64,000 nt of DNA, from the NCBI GenBank assembly GCA_013177945.1, contig JABLXW010000004.1, positions 1-64,000 of the forward strand, read 5' to 3'. A program made the translations under genes and the position numbers. Of this stretch, positions 42,964-57,042 are shown in pieces. The notes below the pieces were generated by a model. It saw only the letters and a list, made by a program, of their open reading frames with translations, had not been told where the DNA came from and made no database searches. How positions within the stretch are numbered: the stretch's first letter is position 1; each line of letters begins with the position of its first letter. This stretch comes from Bacillota bacterium. GTDB taxonomy: Bacteria; Bacillota; DSM-12270; Thermacetogeniales; Thermacetogeniaceae.

Positions 42964-44235
42964 TTAGAGGCTGGCGGCCTGCTCCGTGAGCCGCCGGATG
43001 CGGGCTCCCAGGCGCCGCAGCTTCTCCTCAAAATCTTCGTAGCCCCGGTCCAGGTGGTGAACACAGCTGATCTCGGTTTTCCCCCATGTTTTCAGGGCGG
43101 CGATCACCAGCGCCGCCCCCGCCCGGAGGTCCGGCACCTCCACCCGCGCCGGGTGGAGGCACTTGACCCCCCGGATCAGGGCTGTCGCACCGGAAACTTC
43201 AATTAAGGCCCCCATCCGGCGCAGCTCTTTTGCATAGAGAAAGCGCTCCTCAAAAACAGTTTCCACAATCCTGCTGGTGCCGGCCGCCGTCGTCAGGAGG
43301 GCGGCAAACTGCGGCTGCAGGTCCGTGGGAAAACCGGGGTACGGAGAGGTCCGGATCCGCAAGGCGGTAAGCTTGGGGGGAGCGGCCACAAAGAGCTCGC
43401 CATCCCCCACTTCTACCGCCGCCCCGGCTTTCCGGAGCTTCTGAATGACGGAGCGGAGGTGCGCCGGGTTTGCTTTGAGAAGGCGCACCTGCCCCCCTGT
43501 TGCCGCTGCCGCAACCATGTAGGTTCCTGCCTCAATGCGGTCGGGAATCACCGTGTGGACTGCCCCCTGCAAAGAGGGTTTTCCCTCAATTCGTACCACC
43601 CGCGTTCCCGCCCCCGCAACCTTTGCCCCCATTTTATTCAAGAAGCGCGCCAGGTCCTCAATCTCCGGCTCCGCGGCGGCATTGAGCAGGGTCGTGGTAC
43701 CCCGGGCGCAGGCAGCAGCCATCATGATGTTTTCTGTGGCGCCAACGCTGGGAAACTCAAGGCAAATCTCATTTCCCGTCAGGCGTTCGGCGGTTGCCGT
43801 GACATACCCTTTTTCAACTGTAATTTCCGCTCCTAAAGCGGCCAGCCCCTTCAGGTGCAAATCAACAGGGCGCTTTCCGATGGCGCACCCCCCCGGGAGG
43901 GTCAAACGCGCCCTCCCGCACCGGGCGAGCAGGGGCCCCATCAGCAAAAAAGAGGCCCGCATTTTTCTTGCGTGCTGGTGAAGCCCATCTGTAACCTGCA
44001 GCTCCCGGGCCTGAACCGCAACCTGGCACCCTTGCATCGACACCTGGGCCCCAAGCTCCTCCAGCATCTGGATCATAATCCTGGTATCGGTCAAACGCGG
44101 CACCCCACAAATTACACACCGCTCCGGGGTGAGGAGAGAGGCAGCAAGAATCGGCAAACTGGCGTTTTTAGAGCCGCTGATCTCTACATCTCCGGCCAGA
44201 CTGGTGCCACCTTCGATCAAGAGCATATCCTCCAA
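42964..44235 (-). CDS. murA: UDP-N-acetylglucosamine 1-carboxyvinyltransferase
   Basis: First committed step of peptidoglycan synthesis, the fosfomycin target. 423 aa. The catalytic cysteine is in LPGGCAIGKRPVDLH, and GSKNASLPILAASLL is at the N-terminus. TTG at 44235 has AGGAG 5 nt upstream. An order of ywmB-murA-spoIID is as in Bacillus. Confidence 0.96.
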   Translation of the reverse strand: MEDMLLIEGGTSLAGDVEISGSKNASLPILAASLLTPERCVICGVPRLTDTRIMIQMLEELGAQVSMQGCQVAVQARELQVTDGLHQHARKMRASFLLMGPLLARCGRARLTLPGGCAIGKRPVDLHLKGLAALGAEITVEKGYVTATAERLTGNEICLEFPSVGATENIMMAAACARGTTTLLNAAAEPEIEDLARFLNKMGAKVAGAGTRVVRIEGKPSLQGAVHTVIPDRIEAGTYMVAAAATGGQVRLLKANPAHLRSVIQKLRKAGAAVEVGDGELFVAAPPKLTALRIRTSPYPGFPTDLQPQFAALLTTAAGTSRIVETVFEERFLYAKELRRMGALIEVSGATALIRGVKCLHPARVEVPDLRAGAALVIAALKTWGKTEISCVHHLDRGYEDFEEKLRRLGARIRRLTEQAASL

Positions 44236-44358
44236 AATTTCTCCTGCTTCGTAAACTGCAAAAATCCCGATTTAAAGCAGGATCCACCTCCTGAACCCAA
44301 AATTTCATCATAATTTGAGTAATTCGCCGTTTCAGGCAGGAATCCTGCCCGAAGCTCC

Positions 44359-45123
44359 CTAATACTCACTGGATATTAATGGAGTTCCCAGATAAACAAA
44401 GGTCGCACCAGAACCGGGAGGAGAGGCAAGCGCAACATTGATGTTTACCTTTTTCCTGCCAGCCCGCACCGCATCCGAAAAAAACGGGGTATAGCCCACG
44501 AGGCTCAGGTACTTTTCGGTCTCCAGGGAACCGGTAACGCTCCCCCCCAGATCGCGAAGCACCCCTTCTCCCCACACCAGCCGGGCTCCAGGCTCAAGCC
44601 TGCAGGGGAGCCTCCCCTTCACGGTAAGGTACAGCCCGTGCTCGCTCCCAAGACCGAGAGAGGCAAGGGCCCTTCTGAACCTTTTCTCCCAGAGCAGGGA
44701 ACCCTGCCCGCCAGGCGGCACGTGCGCCTTCAGCATTACATAAACCAGATCATGCGGGCCGGCCTTGCTCAGCTTCTGCAGGGTAATGCAAACATCGGCG
44801 CCCCCAGCAAGACGCGCCCGAAAGCGCATCCCCTCACCCTGCAGAGTATGCACCGGACTGAGGCTCCCCCCCGAGATCCCCAGAGCACCCGGGAGATTCA
44901 GCTCTTTCCAGATCTCCTCCGCTTCGCCCCTTTTCCTGGCCACAGCCCAGCCTTCCAGATCGAAACCGTCAATTTCGACCCCTTTCCGCTCCAGCAGAGC
45001 GGCAAGCTCAGGAAGACAGGGTTTTTCCCTGCTCCCCCGGCCTTCCCCCGGCAGGAAAAAGGTCAACAAAACACCCAGGATCACAACAAAAAGCAATCCC
45101 TTTTGCGCCGCTCCCTGCTTCAA
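44359..45123 (-). CDS. ywmB: YwmB-like protein (TATA-box-binding fold)
   Basis: 254 aa. A signal or anchor segment (GLLFVVILGVLLTFFLP) is followed by an extracytoplasmic domain resembling the YwmB/DUF1779 family. The family is thought to act near the cell surface, but its role is unknown. TTG at 45123 follows GGGGGGAGGG. It lies between the ATP synthase operon terminator and murA, the expected place. Confidence 0.8.
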   Translation of the reverse strand: MKQGAAQKGLLFVVILGVLLTFFLPGEGRGSREKPCLPELAALLERKGVEIDGFDLEGWAVARKRGEAEEIWKELNLPGALGISGGSLSPVHTLQGEGMRFRARLAGGADVCITLQKLSKAGPHDLVYVMLKAHVPPGGQGSLLWEKRFRRALASLGLGSEHGLYLTVKGRLPCRLEPGARLVWGEGVLRDLGGSVTGSLETEKYLSLVGYTPFFSDAVRAGRKKVNINVALASPPGSGATFVYLGTPLISSEY

Positions 45124-45189
45124 CTGCCCTCCCCCCTGATGCCATTTTCTTCCTAATATTTTTGCCCACCCCCTCGGGCTTTATTCCCA

Positions 45190-45218
45190 AAATAAAAAAA
45201 CCTGGCGTAAACCAGGTT
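45190..45218 (-). terminator. Terminator of the ATP synthase operon
   Basis: The minus strand has AACCTGG (45218-45212) and CCAGGTT (45205-45199) with a 6-nt loop, followed by a U-tract to 45190. It begins about 25 nt after atpC. Confidence 0.88.
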
Positions 45219-45243
45219 CTCAAAGGGGAAGAAACTACAGTAA

Positions 45244-45681
45244 TTACAGTGGATCCTTCGCCTCGTATGCGGCGGCCTTCAAGCGTGCCAGGGCGCGCCG
45301 GAGCGCCAGTTCGGCGCGGACGTAGTCTAAATCCGTCTCTTTCTCGCGCAGGCGCCTGAGCGCCCTGTCCCGCGCCTGCTGCGCCCGGAGCACATTGATA
45401 TCCTCTCCCCGCTCGGCGGTGTCGGCAAGAATCCGCAGGGTGTTTTCCTTTACTTCAAAGACCCCCGTGCTGCAGGCAACCCAGTGGAATTTTCCCTCGC
45501 GGCGGTATTTGATCACACCGATTTCCAGGCCTCCAAGAAAAGGGGCGTGGTTCCGCAAAATCCCCAGGAAACCCTGGGCTGCCGGAATCACGACAGCCTC
45601 TACCTCTTCTTCCACAACAAGGCGCTCGGGGGTGATGATCTCCAGTTTAAAGGTTTTTCCCTTCTTCGCCCGTTCTGCCAC
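45244..45681 (-). CDS. atpC: ATP synthase F1 epsilon subunit
   Basis: Central-stalk subunit that couples rotation and inhibits ATP hydrolysis. 145 aa. The beta-sandwich with GFLGILRNHAPFLGGLEIG is followed by the C-terminal helical hairpin (INVLRAQQARDRALRRL). It follows atpD by one base and ends the operon. Confidence 0.96.
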   Translation of the reverse strand: MAERAKKGKTFKLEIITPERLVVEEEVEAVVIPAAQGFLGILRNHAPFLGGLEIGVIKYRREGKFHWVACSTGVFEVKENTLRILADTAERGEDINVLRAQQARDRALRRLREKETDLDYVRAELALRRALARLKAAAYEAKDPL

Positions 45682-45682
45682 C

Positions 45683-48003
<2,321 letters not shown>

Positions 48004-48030
48004 GGAGTACTGTCACCACCTTGAAATTTC

Positions 48031-50127
<2,097 letters not shown>

Positions 50128-50131
<4 letters not shown>

Positions 50132-50613
50132 TGCAATTCCCCCACCTCATCGAGAAACTGCTCCACCAGGCGCGTGTGGTCCTCCCTGGTCACCGTACGC
50201 CCGAGGATTTTTCCCGCGGCCATCACGGCAAGGGCGGCAACCTCCTGGCGGAGGGCCTGCACTGCCTCGTCCCGCTCCCGCTGGATTTCGGCGCGTGCCT
50301 TTTCCAGCAGCGCCGCTGCCTCATCGCGGCCCTGCTCAAGGAGGCTTGCCCGCGCCTCTTCGCCGGCTTTTACGGCGCGCGCCACAATCTCCTGCGCCTC
50401 CTGCTCGGCTCCCGCCAGTTTTTCGCGGTACTCGGTTAATAAGGCTGCTGCTTCACTCCGGGCCTGTTCCGCCTCCTGAATATTGCGCGCAATTTCGGCC
50501 CGGCGGTGATCGAGAAACCGGAGGACAGGTTTATAAAATAAAAGATACAAAATTGCGAGAATCACCAGAAAGTTGATGATTGCCCAGACAAAGGTGTGCC
50601 ATTCTATTTCCAC
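50128..50613 (-). CDS. atpF: ATP synthase Fo b subunit
   Basis: Peripheral stalk. 161 aa. One N-terminal membrane helix (FVWAIINFLVILAILYLLFY) with the PVLRFLDHRR junction is followed by a long alanine/glutamate-rich right-handed coiled coil. There is only one b gene, so a homodimer is expected. Confidence 0.95.
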
Positions 50614-50700
50614 TTTTCGGTCCCCTCCGTCTCGCGTGAGTAGGCCGTTAACCCGAGGGGCGTTTGAGCCACGCCCCCGGGCATCCCTCCGACCTGAAAT

Positions 50701-50979
<279 letters not shown>

Positions 50980-51063
50980 TCACATCCCGTTCGATTCAGC
51001 CCGGTTTTCGGAACCGGTGCTTTTTTGCCTTCCGGGACTTCCAGATTATGGGAACTTTTATCT

Positions 51064-51744
51064 TCAGTGGGCCTCAGCGGTGGCATTGGCAATGTAAATT
51101 GCGGTGAGGGTTGTAAAGACCAGAGCCTGAATAAAGCCAAAGAGGAGGCCCAGCATCTGCATGGGAATTGGTGAAAAATAAGGCGCAAGGCTGAACAAAA
51201 CCGCGACCACGGTTTCCTCTCCAAAAATATTACCATAAAGACGGAGGGAAAGGGATAACGGCTTGACAAATTCCTCAATGATGGTCATCGGGAGAAAAAC
51301 GGGAATTGGCTCGATGAAGTGCTTCAGGTATTTTAAACCCTTTTCCCGGACGCCGGCGATCTGGACCGAAAAAAACACCACAATGGCAAGCCCTGCCGTA
51401 ACACTCCAGGTGCTTGTAGGCGGCCTGAAACCCTTGACGTGGCCGGCCCCGGGCAAAACGCCCGACCAGTTGGAAAAGAGAATAAAGAGGAAAAGGGTGG
51501 CCAGCAGAGGGAAGTACCGGCGCGCCTTTTCTGGCCCCAAAATGCCGCCGAAAAAGTTGAGCAAGGCTTCCACGGTGAACTCGACCAGGTTTTGAAGCCG
51601 GCCCGGCACCATGTTCAGGCGCCTCGTGACAAAGAGGCAGATGATTAAAAGCACTCCCATAATCGCCCACATCGTTGTGACATAGCTCGTAACGGGTAAA
51701 CCAAAGATAGAGAACAGAATATCGCTCCCGTGACTCCCGTGCAT
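51064..51744 (-). CDS. atpB: ATP synthase Fo a subunit
   Basis: Stator half-channels. 226 aa with five or six membrane helices. The essential arginine is in SLSLRLYGNIFGEE, followed by the final helices (LGLLFGFIQALVFTTLTAIY). It is 133 nt upstream of atpE. Confidence 0.96.
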   Translation of the reverse strand: MHGSHGSDILFSIFGLPVTSYVTTMWAIMGVLLIICLFVTRRLNMVPGRLQNLVEFTVEALLNFFGGILGPEKARRYFPLLATLFLFILFSNWSGVLPGAGHVKGFRPPTSTWSVTAGLAIVVFFSVQIAGVREKGLKYLKHFIEPIPVFLPMTIIEEFVKPLSLSLRLYGNIFGEETVVAVLFSLAPYFSPIPMQMLGLLFGFIQALVFTTLTAIYIANATAEAH

Positions 51745-51867
51745 TTTTGACCCCTTTCTCCGTCTTTTTCATTTATGAAGACCGGGCAAGGCCCGGGAAT
51801 CAGGCCTGATGTCAGGTTACCAGATCCGCCTGTTTTCTGCAACCCCCGACAGGACAAAACCGAAAAA

Positions 51868-52164
51868 CTACTTTTTCGGGGCTCTGGAAGTTTTCCGGCT
51901 CTTCAGGTACCGCAGGATAGATATGTGCATCATGACCGTGAGCCCCGCCGCGGTCCCTGCAAGCATCCACATGTTCCGGTAAACCGCAAAGAGCGCGGCG
52001 ATATTAATAAAATAGCGGACAATATAGCAGTTGATGATCGCCAGCATCCCCTTATCCGGCGGCTGGCCCTCGTTTTTTTTAATCACTCTCTTCAAATAGT
52101 AATGGTTGAAAACACTGACGCACGACCCCCACAAAAAGCCGATTAAAAATGATTTCAGGAGCAC
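51868..52164 (-). CDS. atpI: ATP synthase subunit I
   Basis: 98 aa, four short hydrophobic segments (LKSFLIGFLWGSCVSVF, MLAIINCYIVRYFINIAALFA region and the MWMLAGTAAGLTVMMHISIL segment), basic C-terminus. It fits the AtpI family, which assists c-ring assembly. It lies between atpZ and atpB. Confidence 0.8.
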   Translation of the reverse strand: MLLKSFLIGFLWGSCVSVFNHYYLKRVIKKNEGQPPDKGMLAIINCYIVRYFINIAALFAVYRNMWMLAGTAAGLTVMMHISILRYLKSRKTSRAPKK

Positions 52165-52173
52165 CGCGGTTCA

Positions 52174-52428
52174 TCACTCCTTGCCCCCTTCTCGGAGTGA
52201 TTGGTTGATCAGCCGGAATACGCCGCGGAAACCTGCTGCAACCCCAAAAAGGGAAAAAATCATGGTAAGCCAGGGATTTGTATAATGAATCCAATTTTGT
52301 AATAATTTGTCCAGGTAGTGCCCCATATAATACCCGATAAAAACAGATGCCGCCATCGTAATCCCGATATTGGTCATCAACCCCAGAGCACGCCATACCG
52401 AGGCACCTGTACCCCTTTTCTTAACCAA
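52174..52428 (-). CDS. atpZ: AtpZ/AtpI-type small membrane protein
   Basis: 84 aa with two helices (ALGLMTNIGITMAASVFIGYY and NPWLTMIFSLFGVAAGFRGV). The GYYMGHYLD motif marks the AtpZ family, associated with ion uptake or assembly of F-type ATPases. It is the first gene of the operon; the 74-nt gap before it has no clear consensus promoter. Confidence 0.85.
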   Translation of the reverse strand: MVKKRGTGASVWRALGLMTNIGITMAASVFIGYYMGHYLDKLLQNWIHYTNPWLTMIFSLFGVAAGFRGVFRLINQSLREGGKE

Positions 52429-52502
52429 AGACGCTCCACCCTTTTAGCAAAACGAAGGTTCACATTGTTATTCGCCTTAACAACTCAAATTCCTTCCTTG
52501 CT

Positions 52503-53675
52503 TCAAAAAAATCTTCGAGGTTCAGGTTTAAAATCGGCCGGCGGAGCAGCCAGATCAAAATACGAGAGGAGAGCCTGGACGATGCGCCGGGCAGCCCGCC
52601 CATCCCCGTAGGGGTTGACAGCGTTCGCCATTTCCCTGTAAGCTCCTTCATCTTCAAGCAGGCGCGCCACCTCCTGCTCCACCCGGGCGCGGTCCGTTCC
52701 CACAAGCCTGGCGGTCCCCGCGGCGACCGCCTCGGGCCGTTCTGTCACCTCTCGCAGGACGAGCACCGGCTTGCCAAGGGCGGGGGCCTCCTCCTGAACC
52801 CCCCCCGAATCGGTGAGAACGAGGTGCGCCCTCTTCATCACGTGAACAAAGGGGAGGTAATCAAGCGGCTCTGTAAAGTAAATCCTCTCTGCCCCCGCGA
52901 GCACCCGGTTGACCTCCTGGCGCACTCCCGGGTTTTTATGCACGGGAAAGATGATGCCGAGATCCGGGAAGCGGCGGAGAATCTCCCGCAGGGCCAGGTA
53001 AACCTCGCGCAGGGGTTCCCCCAGGTTTTCCCGGCGGTGGGTGGTTAAGAGAATGACACGCCGGTTTTCTTCAAAAGGGCGCGCCAGGTCCGGCTCAAGC
53101 CGGTACGGCCGGGCCAGGGCGAGATGAAGGGCATCAATAACCGGGTTTCCGGTTACAAAAATCTTTCTTTCGGAGATACCTTCTTTAAGCAAAGACCTCC
53201 TGGCGGTTTCCGTAGGGGCAAAGTGAAGATCCGCCAGGTGAGAGGTTAAGACGCGGTTGACCTCCTCGGGAAAGGGAGCGTATTTCTCGTACGTCCGGAG
53301 CCCTGCCTCCACATGACCCACCGGAATCTGATAATAAAAGGCTGCCAGCGCCCCGGCAAAGGTGGTTGTGGTATCCCCCTGAACGAGGACAAAATCAGGC
53401 CGCTCCTGCGCGAGAACCCTCTGGAGCCCCTGCAGGGCGGCCCCGGTGATATCAAACAGATCCTGACCCGGGCGCATCAGGGCCAGGTCGTGGTCGGGCT
53501 GCAGGTTGAAGGTGTGCAGGACCTGATCCAGCATTTCCCGGTGCTGCGCCGTCACCACGACCCGGCTCTCAACAACTGCATGGCACTGCAGCTCCCTGAC
53601 GACAGGCGCCATTTTAATTGCCTCGGGGCGCGTTCCGAAAATGCTTAATACCTTAACTTTCTTTCCCCGTGTCAC
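52503..53675 (-). CDS. wecB: UDP-N-acetylglucosamine 2-epimerase (non-hydrolysing)
   Basis: Interconverts UDP-GlcNAc and UDP-ManNAc for teichoic acid or surface polymers. About 390 aa. VLSIFGTRPEAIKMAPVV opens it, and LTDSGGVQEEAPALGKPVLV is the catalytic signature. The GTG at 53675 is proposed but no strong ribosome site decides it; the longest frame starts at TTG 53717 and overlaps the MazG-like gene. The position upstream of atp matches mnaA in Bacillus. Confidence 0.93.
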   Translation of the reverse strand: MTRGKKVKVLSIFGTRPEAIKMAPVVRELQCHAVVESRVVVTAQHREMLDQVLHTFNLQPDHDLALMRPGQDLFDITGAALQGLQRVLAQERPDFVLVQGDTTTTFAGALAAFYYQIPVGHVEAGLRTYEKYAPFPEEVNRVLTSHLADLHFAPTETARRSLLKEGISERKIFVTGNPVIDALHLALARPYRLEPDLARPFEENRRVILLTTHRRENLGEPLREVYLALREILRRFPDLGIIFPVHKNPGVRQEVNRVLAGAERIYFTEPLDYLPFVHVMKRAHLVLTDSGGVQEEAPALGKPVLVLREVTERPEAVAAGTARLVGTDRARVEQEVARLLEDEGAYREMANAVNPYGDGRAARRIVQALLSYFDLAAPPADFKPEPRRFF

Positions 53676-53997
53676 TTTTCTCTGTTTCCCACTCCAGCCT
53701 AAGATAGTCCTTTTCAATCAGTTTCCTGACATGGCGTTCCAGGGCCGCCCCGATGTCCGCCCCATACTTTTCCTCCAGCACAAAGAGCAGGGAGACTGCC
53801 GTCTGCGCCACATCCAGCAGTTCGCGCAGGATCAGGTTAACCACCCGCTCCTCATCCAGGGTTGCGCGCTCCCCGCTCAACCCCCGGAACTTTCCGATCG
53901 CCTGGGCAAGCTCCCCGGCCTCCTCCATCAACTTGAGAGCTGTTGATTCAAGAGTGGGAGAAAGATTATTCAGGCGCGGGAGCGCGATCGTTTTCAT
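53653..53997 (-). CDS. MazG-like nucleotide pyrophosphohydrolase
   Basis: About 114 aa of the all-alpha NTP pyrophosphatase superfamily. [19 protein letters not shown] carries the EExxE-type metal motif, and [15 protein letters not shown] the second acidic helix. It may clear non-canonical nucleotides. The start is the ATG before KTIALPRL (53997). Its ends overlap dCMP deaminase and wecB. Confidence 0.82.
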   Translation of the reverse strand: MKTIALPRLNNLSPTLESTALKLMEEAGELAQAIGKFRGLSGERATLDEERVVNLILRELLDVAQTAVSLLFVLEEKYGADIGAALERHVRKLIEKDYLRLEWETEKSDTGKES

Positions 53998-54478
53998 CTT
54001 CAGGTCCAATCTGGTCCTCCTCTCCCTTGCGTTGCTGTCCGAAACAGACAAGGCGGACCCCCGCCTCGGCAAAAATGTTCAGGGCAAGCCGGTCGGGGTA
54101 ATCCCCTTCGAAAAAGACCTCCCTGATCCCTGCATTGCAGATCATCTTTGCACACAGGATACAGGGCTGGTGCGTGATATAAAAGGTTCCCCCCTTAATG
54201 CTGATCCCGTGCAGTGCCGCCTGGATAATGGCGTTCTGCTCCGCATGCAGGCCGCGGCACAGTTCATGGCGCTCTCCCGAAGGAACGTGGAGCTTCTCCC
54301 GCAGGCAGCCCACATCAGTGCAGTGGGGCAGGCCCGCCGGGGCCCCGTTGTATCCGGTGCAAAGAATGCGCCGCTCTTTCACAATAATCGCACCCACCTG
54401 CCGCCGCACGCAGGTGGAACGCCGGGCAACCACCCGCGTGATTTCCATGAAGTATTCGTGCCAGCTGGGCCGACCCAA
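53966..54478 (-). CDS. dCMP deaminase (ComEB-type)
   Basis: A zinc-dependent deaminase making dUMP for thymidylate synthesis. About 170 aa. The zinc site is HAEQNAI with PCILCAKMI. The N-terminal [19 protein letters not shown] is typical. TTG at 54478 has GGGGAGGGAG 4 nt upstream; the longer frame has no similarity. It lies 13 nt after glyA. Confidence 0.92.
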   Translation of the reverse strand: MGRPSWHEYFMEITRVVARRSTCVRRQVGAIIVKERRILCTGYNGAPAGLPHCTDVGCLREKLHVPSGERHELCRGLHAEQNAIIQAALHGISIKGGTFYITHQPCILCAKMICNAGIREVFFEGDYPDRLALNIFAEAGVRLVCFGQQRKGEEDQIGPEDENDRAPAPE

Positions 54479-54491
54479 ACAGCTCCCTCCC

Positions 54492-55739
54492 CTATTCAGA
54501 ATAAAGGGGAAAACTGGAGCAAAGGGAGCGGACGATCCGGCGCGCCGCCTCCCGCTTCGCTTCTTCACCCGGATAGGAGATCACATAGTGAATCGCCGTC
54601 GCAATCTGCTCCATTTCCTTTTCCTTCATCCCCCGCGTTGTGACGGCAGGAGTTCCAATCCGGATTCCGCTCGTAACCTGGGGGCTCTGGGGATCAAAAG
54701 GAATCGTGTTCTTGTTGACCGTAATCCCCACCTCATCCAGCATTGCTTCCGCTTCTTTTCCGGTCAAATTTTTGTTGCGAAGGTCAACCAGGATCAGGTG
54801 GGTGTCGGTCCCTCCGGAAACGAGGTTGAAACCGTATTCTTTCAGAAACCCGGCGAGGGCGCGGGCGTTCGCCACCACCTGGCACTGGTATTCCCGGAAA
54901 TCCTCGGTCTGCGCCTGCTTCAGGCAAACGGCCTTTGCCGCGATGACGTGCATCAGGGGGCCCCCCTGGGTCCCGGGGAAAACCGCCTTGTCGATTTCGG
55001 CAGCATAGCGGGCCTGGCATAAGATCAGCCCCCCGCGCGGCCCCCTCAGGGTTTTGTGGGTGGTTGAAGTTACAAATTCGGCGTGAGGAACCGGGTTGGG
55101 GTGAAGGCCCGCTGCCACCAGCCCGGCAATGTGGGCCATGTCTACCATGAGGTAGGCCCCGACCTCTCTCGCAATTGCTGCAAAAGAGGCAAAATCGATA
55201 ATCCGGGGGTAGGCGCTTGCCCCCGCAATAATCAAGCGCGGGCGAACGGTGCGCGCCAGCGTCCTCACCGCATCGAAGTCAAGAAAACCGTTTTCGTTCA
55301 CCCCGTAAAAGTGGGCCTCGTAGTAGGTGCCCGAAATGCTTACAGGGCTCCCGTGCGTGAGGTGGCCGCCGTGGCTCAGGTTCATCCCCAGCACCCGGTC
55401 CCCCGGCTTGAGGACCGCATAGTAAACGGCCATATTGGCCTGGGTTCCTGAGTGGGGCTGGACGTTGGCATGTTCTGCCCGGAACAATGCCTTCGCCCTC
55501 TCCCGCGCCAGATCTTCCACGAGGTCGACAAACTCACAGCCCCCGTAGTAACGCCTTCCCGGGTATCCCTCGGCGTACTTGTTGGTCATCACGCAGCCCT
55601 GGGCAGCAAGAATCGCCCTGTCAACGAAGTTCTCCGAGGCGATCAGTTCCAGGTTTCCCTGCTGGCGCCGCTCTTCTGAGAGGATGGCGTTGGCCACCTC
55701 GGGGTCCACCGGCATCAAGTATTTTACAATTTCCTCCAT
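54492..55739 (-). CDS. glyA: Serine hydroxymethyltransferase
   Basis: PLP enzyme making glycine and methylene-THF from serine, connecting to the folate and one-carbon genes here. 415 aa. The PLP lysine is in [30 protein letters not shown] and [14 protein letters not shown] are signatures. It starts 15 nt after rpiB. upp, which follows glyA in Bacillus, is missing. Confidence 0.97.
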   Translation of the reverse strand: MEEIVKYLMPVDPEVANAILSEERRQQGNLELIASENFVDRAILAAQGCVMTNKYAEGYPGRRYYGGCEFVDLVEDLARERAKALFRAEHANVQPHSGTQANMAVYYAVLKPGDRVLGMNLSHGGHLTHGSPVSISGTYYEAHFYGVNENGFLDFDAVRTLARTVRPRLIIAGASAYPRIIDFASFAAIAREVGAYLMVDMAHIAGLVAAGLHPNPVPHAEFVTSTTHKTLRGPRGGLILCQARYAAEIDKAVFPGTQGGPLMHVIAAKAVCLKQAQTEDFREYQCQVVANARALAGFLKEYGFNLVSGGTDTHLILVDLRNKNLTGKEAEAMLDEVGITVNKNTIPFDPQSPQVTSGIRIGTPAVTTRGMKEKEMEQIATAIHYVISYPGEEAKREAARRIVRSLCSSFPLYSE

Positions 55740-55754
55740 TTCTGTACCCCCTGT

Positions 55755-56246
55755 TTATCGTTCACCACGCGGCAGGTGGTGGTGCTGCAGGCCCTCACCG
55801 CAACAGTATTTTTCTTCCAGCAAACGGATCTTGGCAAGCCGGCGAGCATGGCGGCCTCCCGCAAAACGCGCCTGCAGCCAGGCTTCGACAATCTCGCAGG
55901 CAAGGCCCGGCCCCAGCACCCTTTCCCCCAAAGCCAGAATGTTCGCATCATTATGCTCCCGTGCGGCGCGGGCTGTAAAAGGATCCTGGCAAAGGGCCGC
56001 CCTGATCCCGGGAACTTTATTGGCCGCGATCGTCATCCCGATCCCCGTGCCGCAGATCAGGATCCCCTGGTCGCAGGCCCCGCTTGCCACCGCCTCGGCC
56101 ACCACCCTGGCGATATCGGGGTAATCCACGGGCTCGGGATTCTCCACGCCGAAATCCGTGAACTCCACCTGGCGGGAAACAAGGTACTCCTTGACCCTCT
56201 CTTTGAGCTGAAAACCTGCATGATCACTGCCGATTGCGATATGCAA
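55755..56246 (-). CDS. rpiB: Ribose-5-phosphate isomerase B
   Basis: Interconverts ribose 5-phosphate and ribulose 5-phosphate. About 163 aa. IAIGSDHAGFQLKE is at the N-terminus, the catalytic cysteine is in ILICGTGIGM, and the histidine in REHNDANIL. TTG at 56246 with GGGGTGGG upstream gives a normal length; the open frame extends 47 further codons without similarity. Confidence 0.94.
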   Translation of the reverse strand: MHIAIGSDHAGFQLKERVKEYLVSRQVEFTDFGVENPEPVDYPDIARVVAEAVASGACDQGILICGTGIGMTIAANKVPGIRAALCQDPFTARAAREHNDANILALGERVLGPGLACEIVEAWLQARFAGGRHARRLAKIRLLEEKYCCGEGLQHHHLPRGER

Positions 56247-56329
56247 ACTTCCCACCCCGCAAACCTTCAGGAAAAATTTTCGCCGCCAAACCCTTTTTTT
56301 CCTCTTTTTCTGACCCCCCGGAAGCCGGC

Positions 56330-57016
56330 CTATCCGTTCAGCTTCTGGATCAGCTTCTCGATCGCCCTGGCAAGCTCCCGGGCGCAATCCCGGTAGGCCT
56401 CGCGGGGCTGCCCGTAGGGATCAGGAATGTCGTAGCCGGCAAGCTCGGCTTCGATTTTTCTGATTTCCCGCGTCTCCGGCCGGACCTCCTCCGCAAGAAG
56501 CTCCTCCCAGGCGGTGAGCTCATTCTCAATTTCCTGGAGGCGCTTCAAAATTTCGGATCTTTCCTGCTCCAGCCTGCCGATTGCCCCGCTGTACGCGGCC
56601 CGAAATCTTTCCTTCTTTTCCTGAACCCTCCTGATCAAATCCACCAGGCGGGCCTCTCTCTCCCTCCGGGCGGCGGGATCCAGAAACTCCTTTAAGATGA
56701 AGACCTTCCCCCGCGCCTCGGGGTAGAGCTCCAGGAGCTGGCGCTTCTGGCTCGCCGTCATGGTAAAAATCAAATCCGCCGCCTGCGCCATTTCCCGCGT
56801 CAGCTGCACCGCCCGGTGCCCCGAGAGGTCGAGCCCTTCATCTGCCAGAACAGAGAGCGCCTCCGTACTGGCGGGCGCGCCGGGCAGAGCGGCCAGCCCG
56901 GCTGAAGCCACTTCCACCTGGTTCTCCAGGTTGGAGCGGCGCAAAAGCTTTCGGGCAAGAGCCTCCGCCATGATGCTGCGGCAGGTGTTTCCGGTACAGA
57001 CAAACAGGATTCGCAA
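56330..57016 (-). CDS. ywlE: Low-molecular-weight (arginine) phosphatase with coiled-coil insertion
   Basis: 228 aa against about 150 for Bacillus YwlE. The P-loop VCTGNTCRS has Thr11, the residue that favours phosphoarginine in YwlE. The catalytic Asp is in YDIPDPYGQ near residue 199. Between FILKEF and this loop lies an insertion of about 80 residues (113-193), rich in Glu/Arg/Leu and predicted as a coiled-coil hairpin. It may mediate dimerisation or partner binding. It starts 27 nt downstream of mntP. Confidence 0.88.
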   Translation of the reverse strand: MRILFVCTGNTCRSIMAEALARKLLRRSNLENQVEVASAGLAALPGAPASTEALSVLADEGLDLSGHRAVQLTREMAQAADLIFTMTASQKRQLLELYPEARGKVFILKEFLDPAARREREARLVDLIRRVQEKKERFRAAYSGAIGRLEQERSEILKRLQEIENELTAWEELLAEEVRPETREIRKIEAELAGYDIPDPYGQPREAYRDCARELARAIEKLIQKLNG

Positions 57017-57042
57017 GACTATAACCCCCCGGAAAGATTAAA

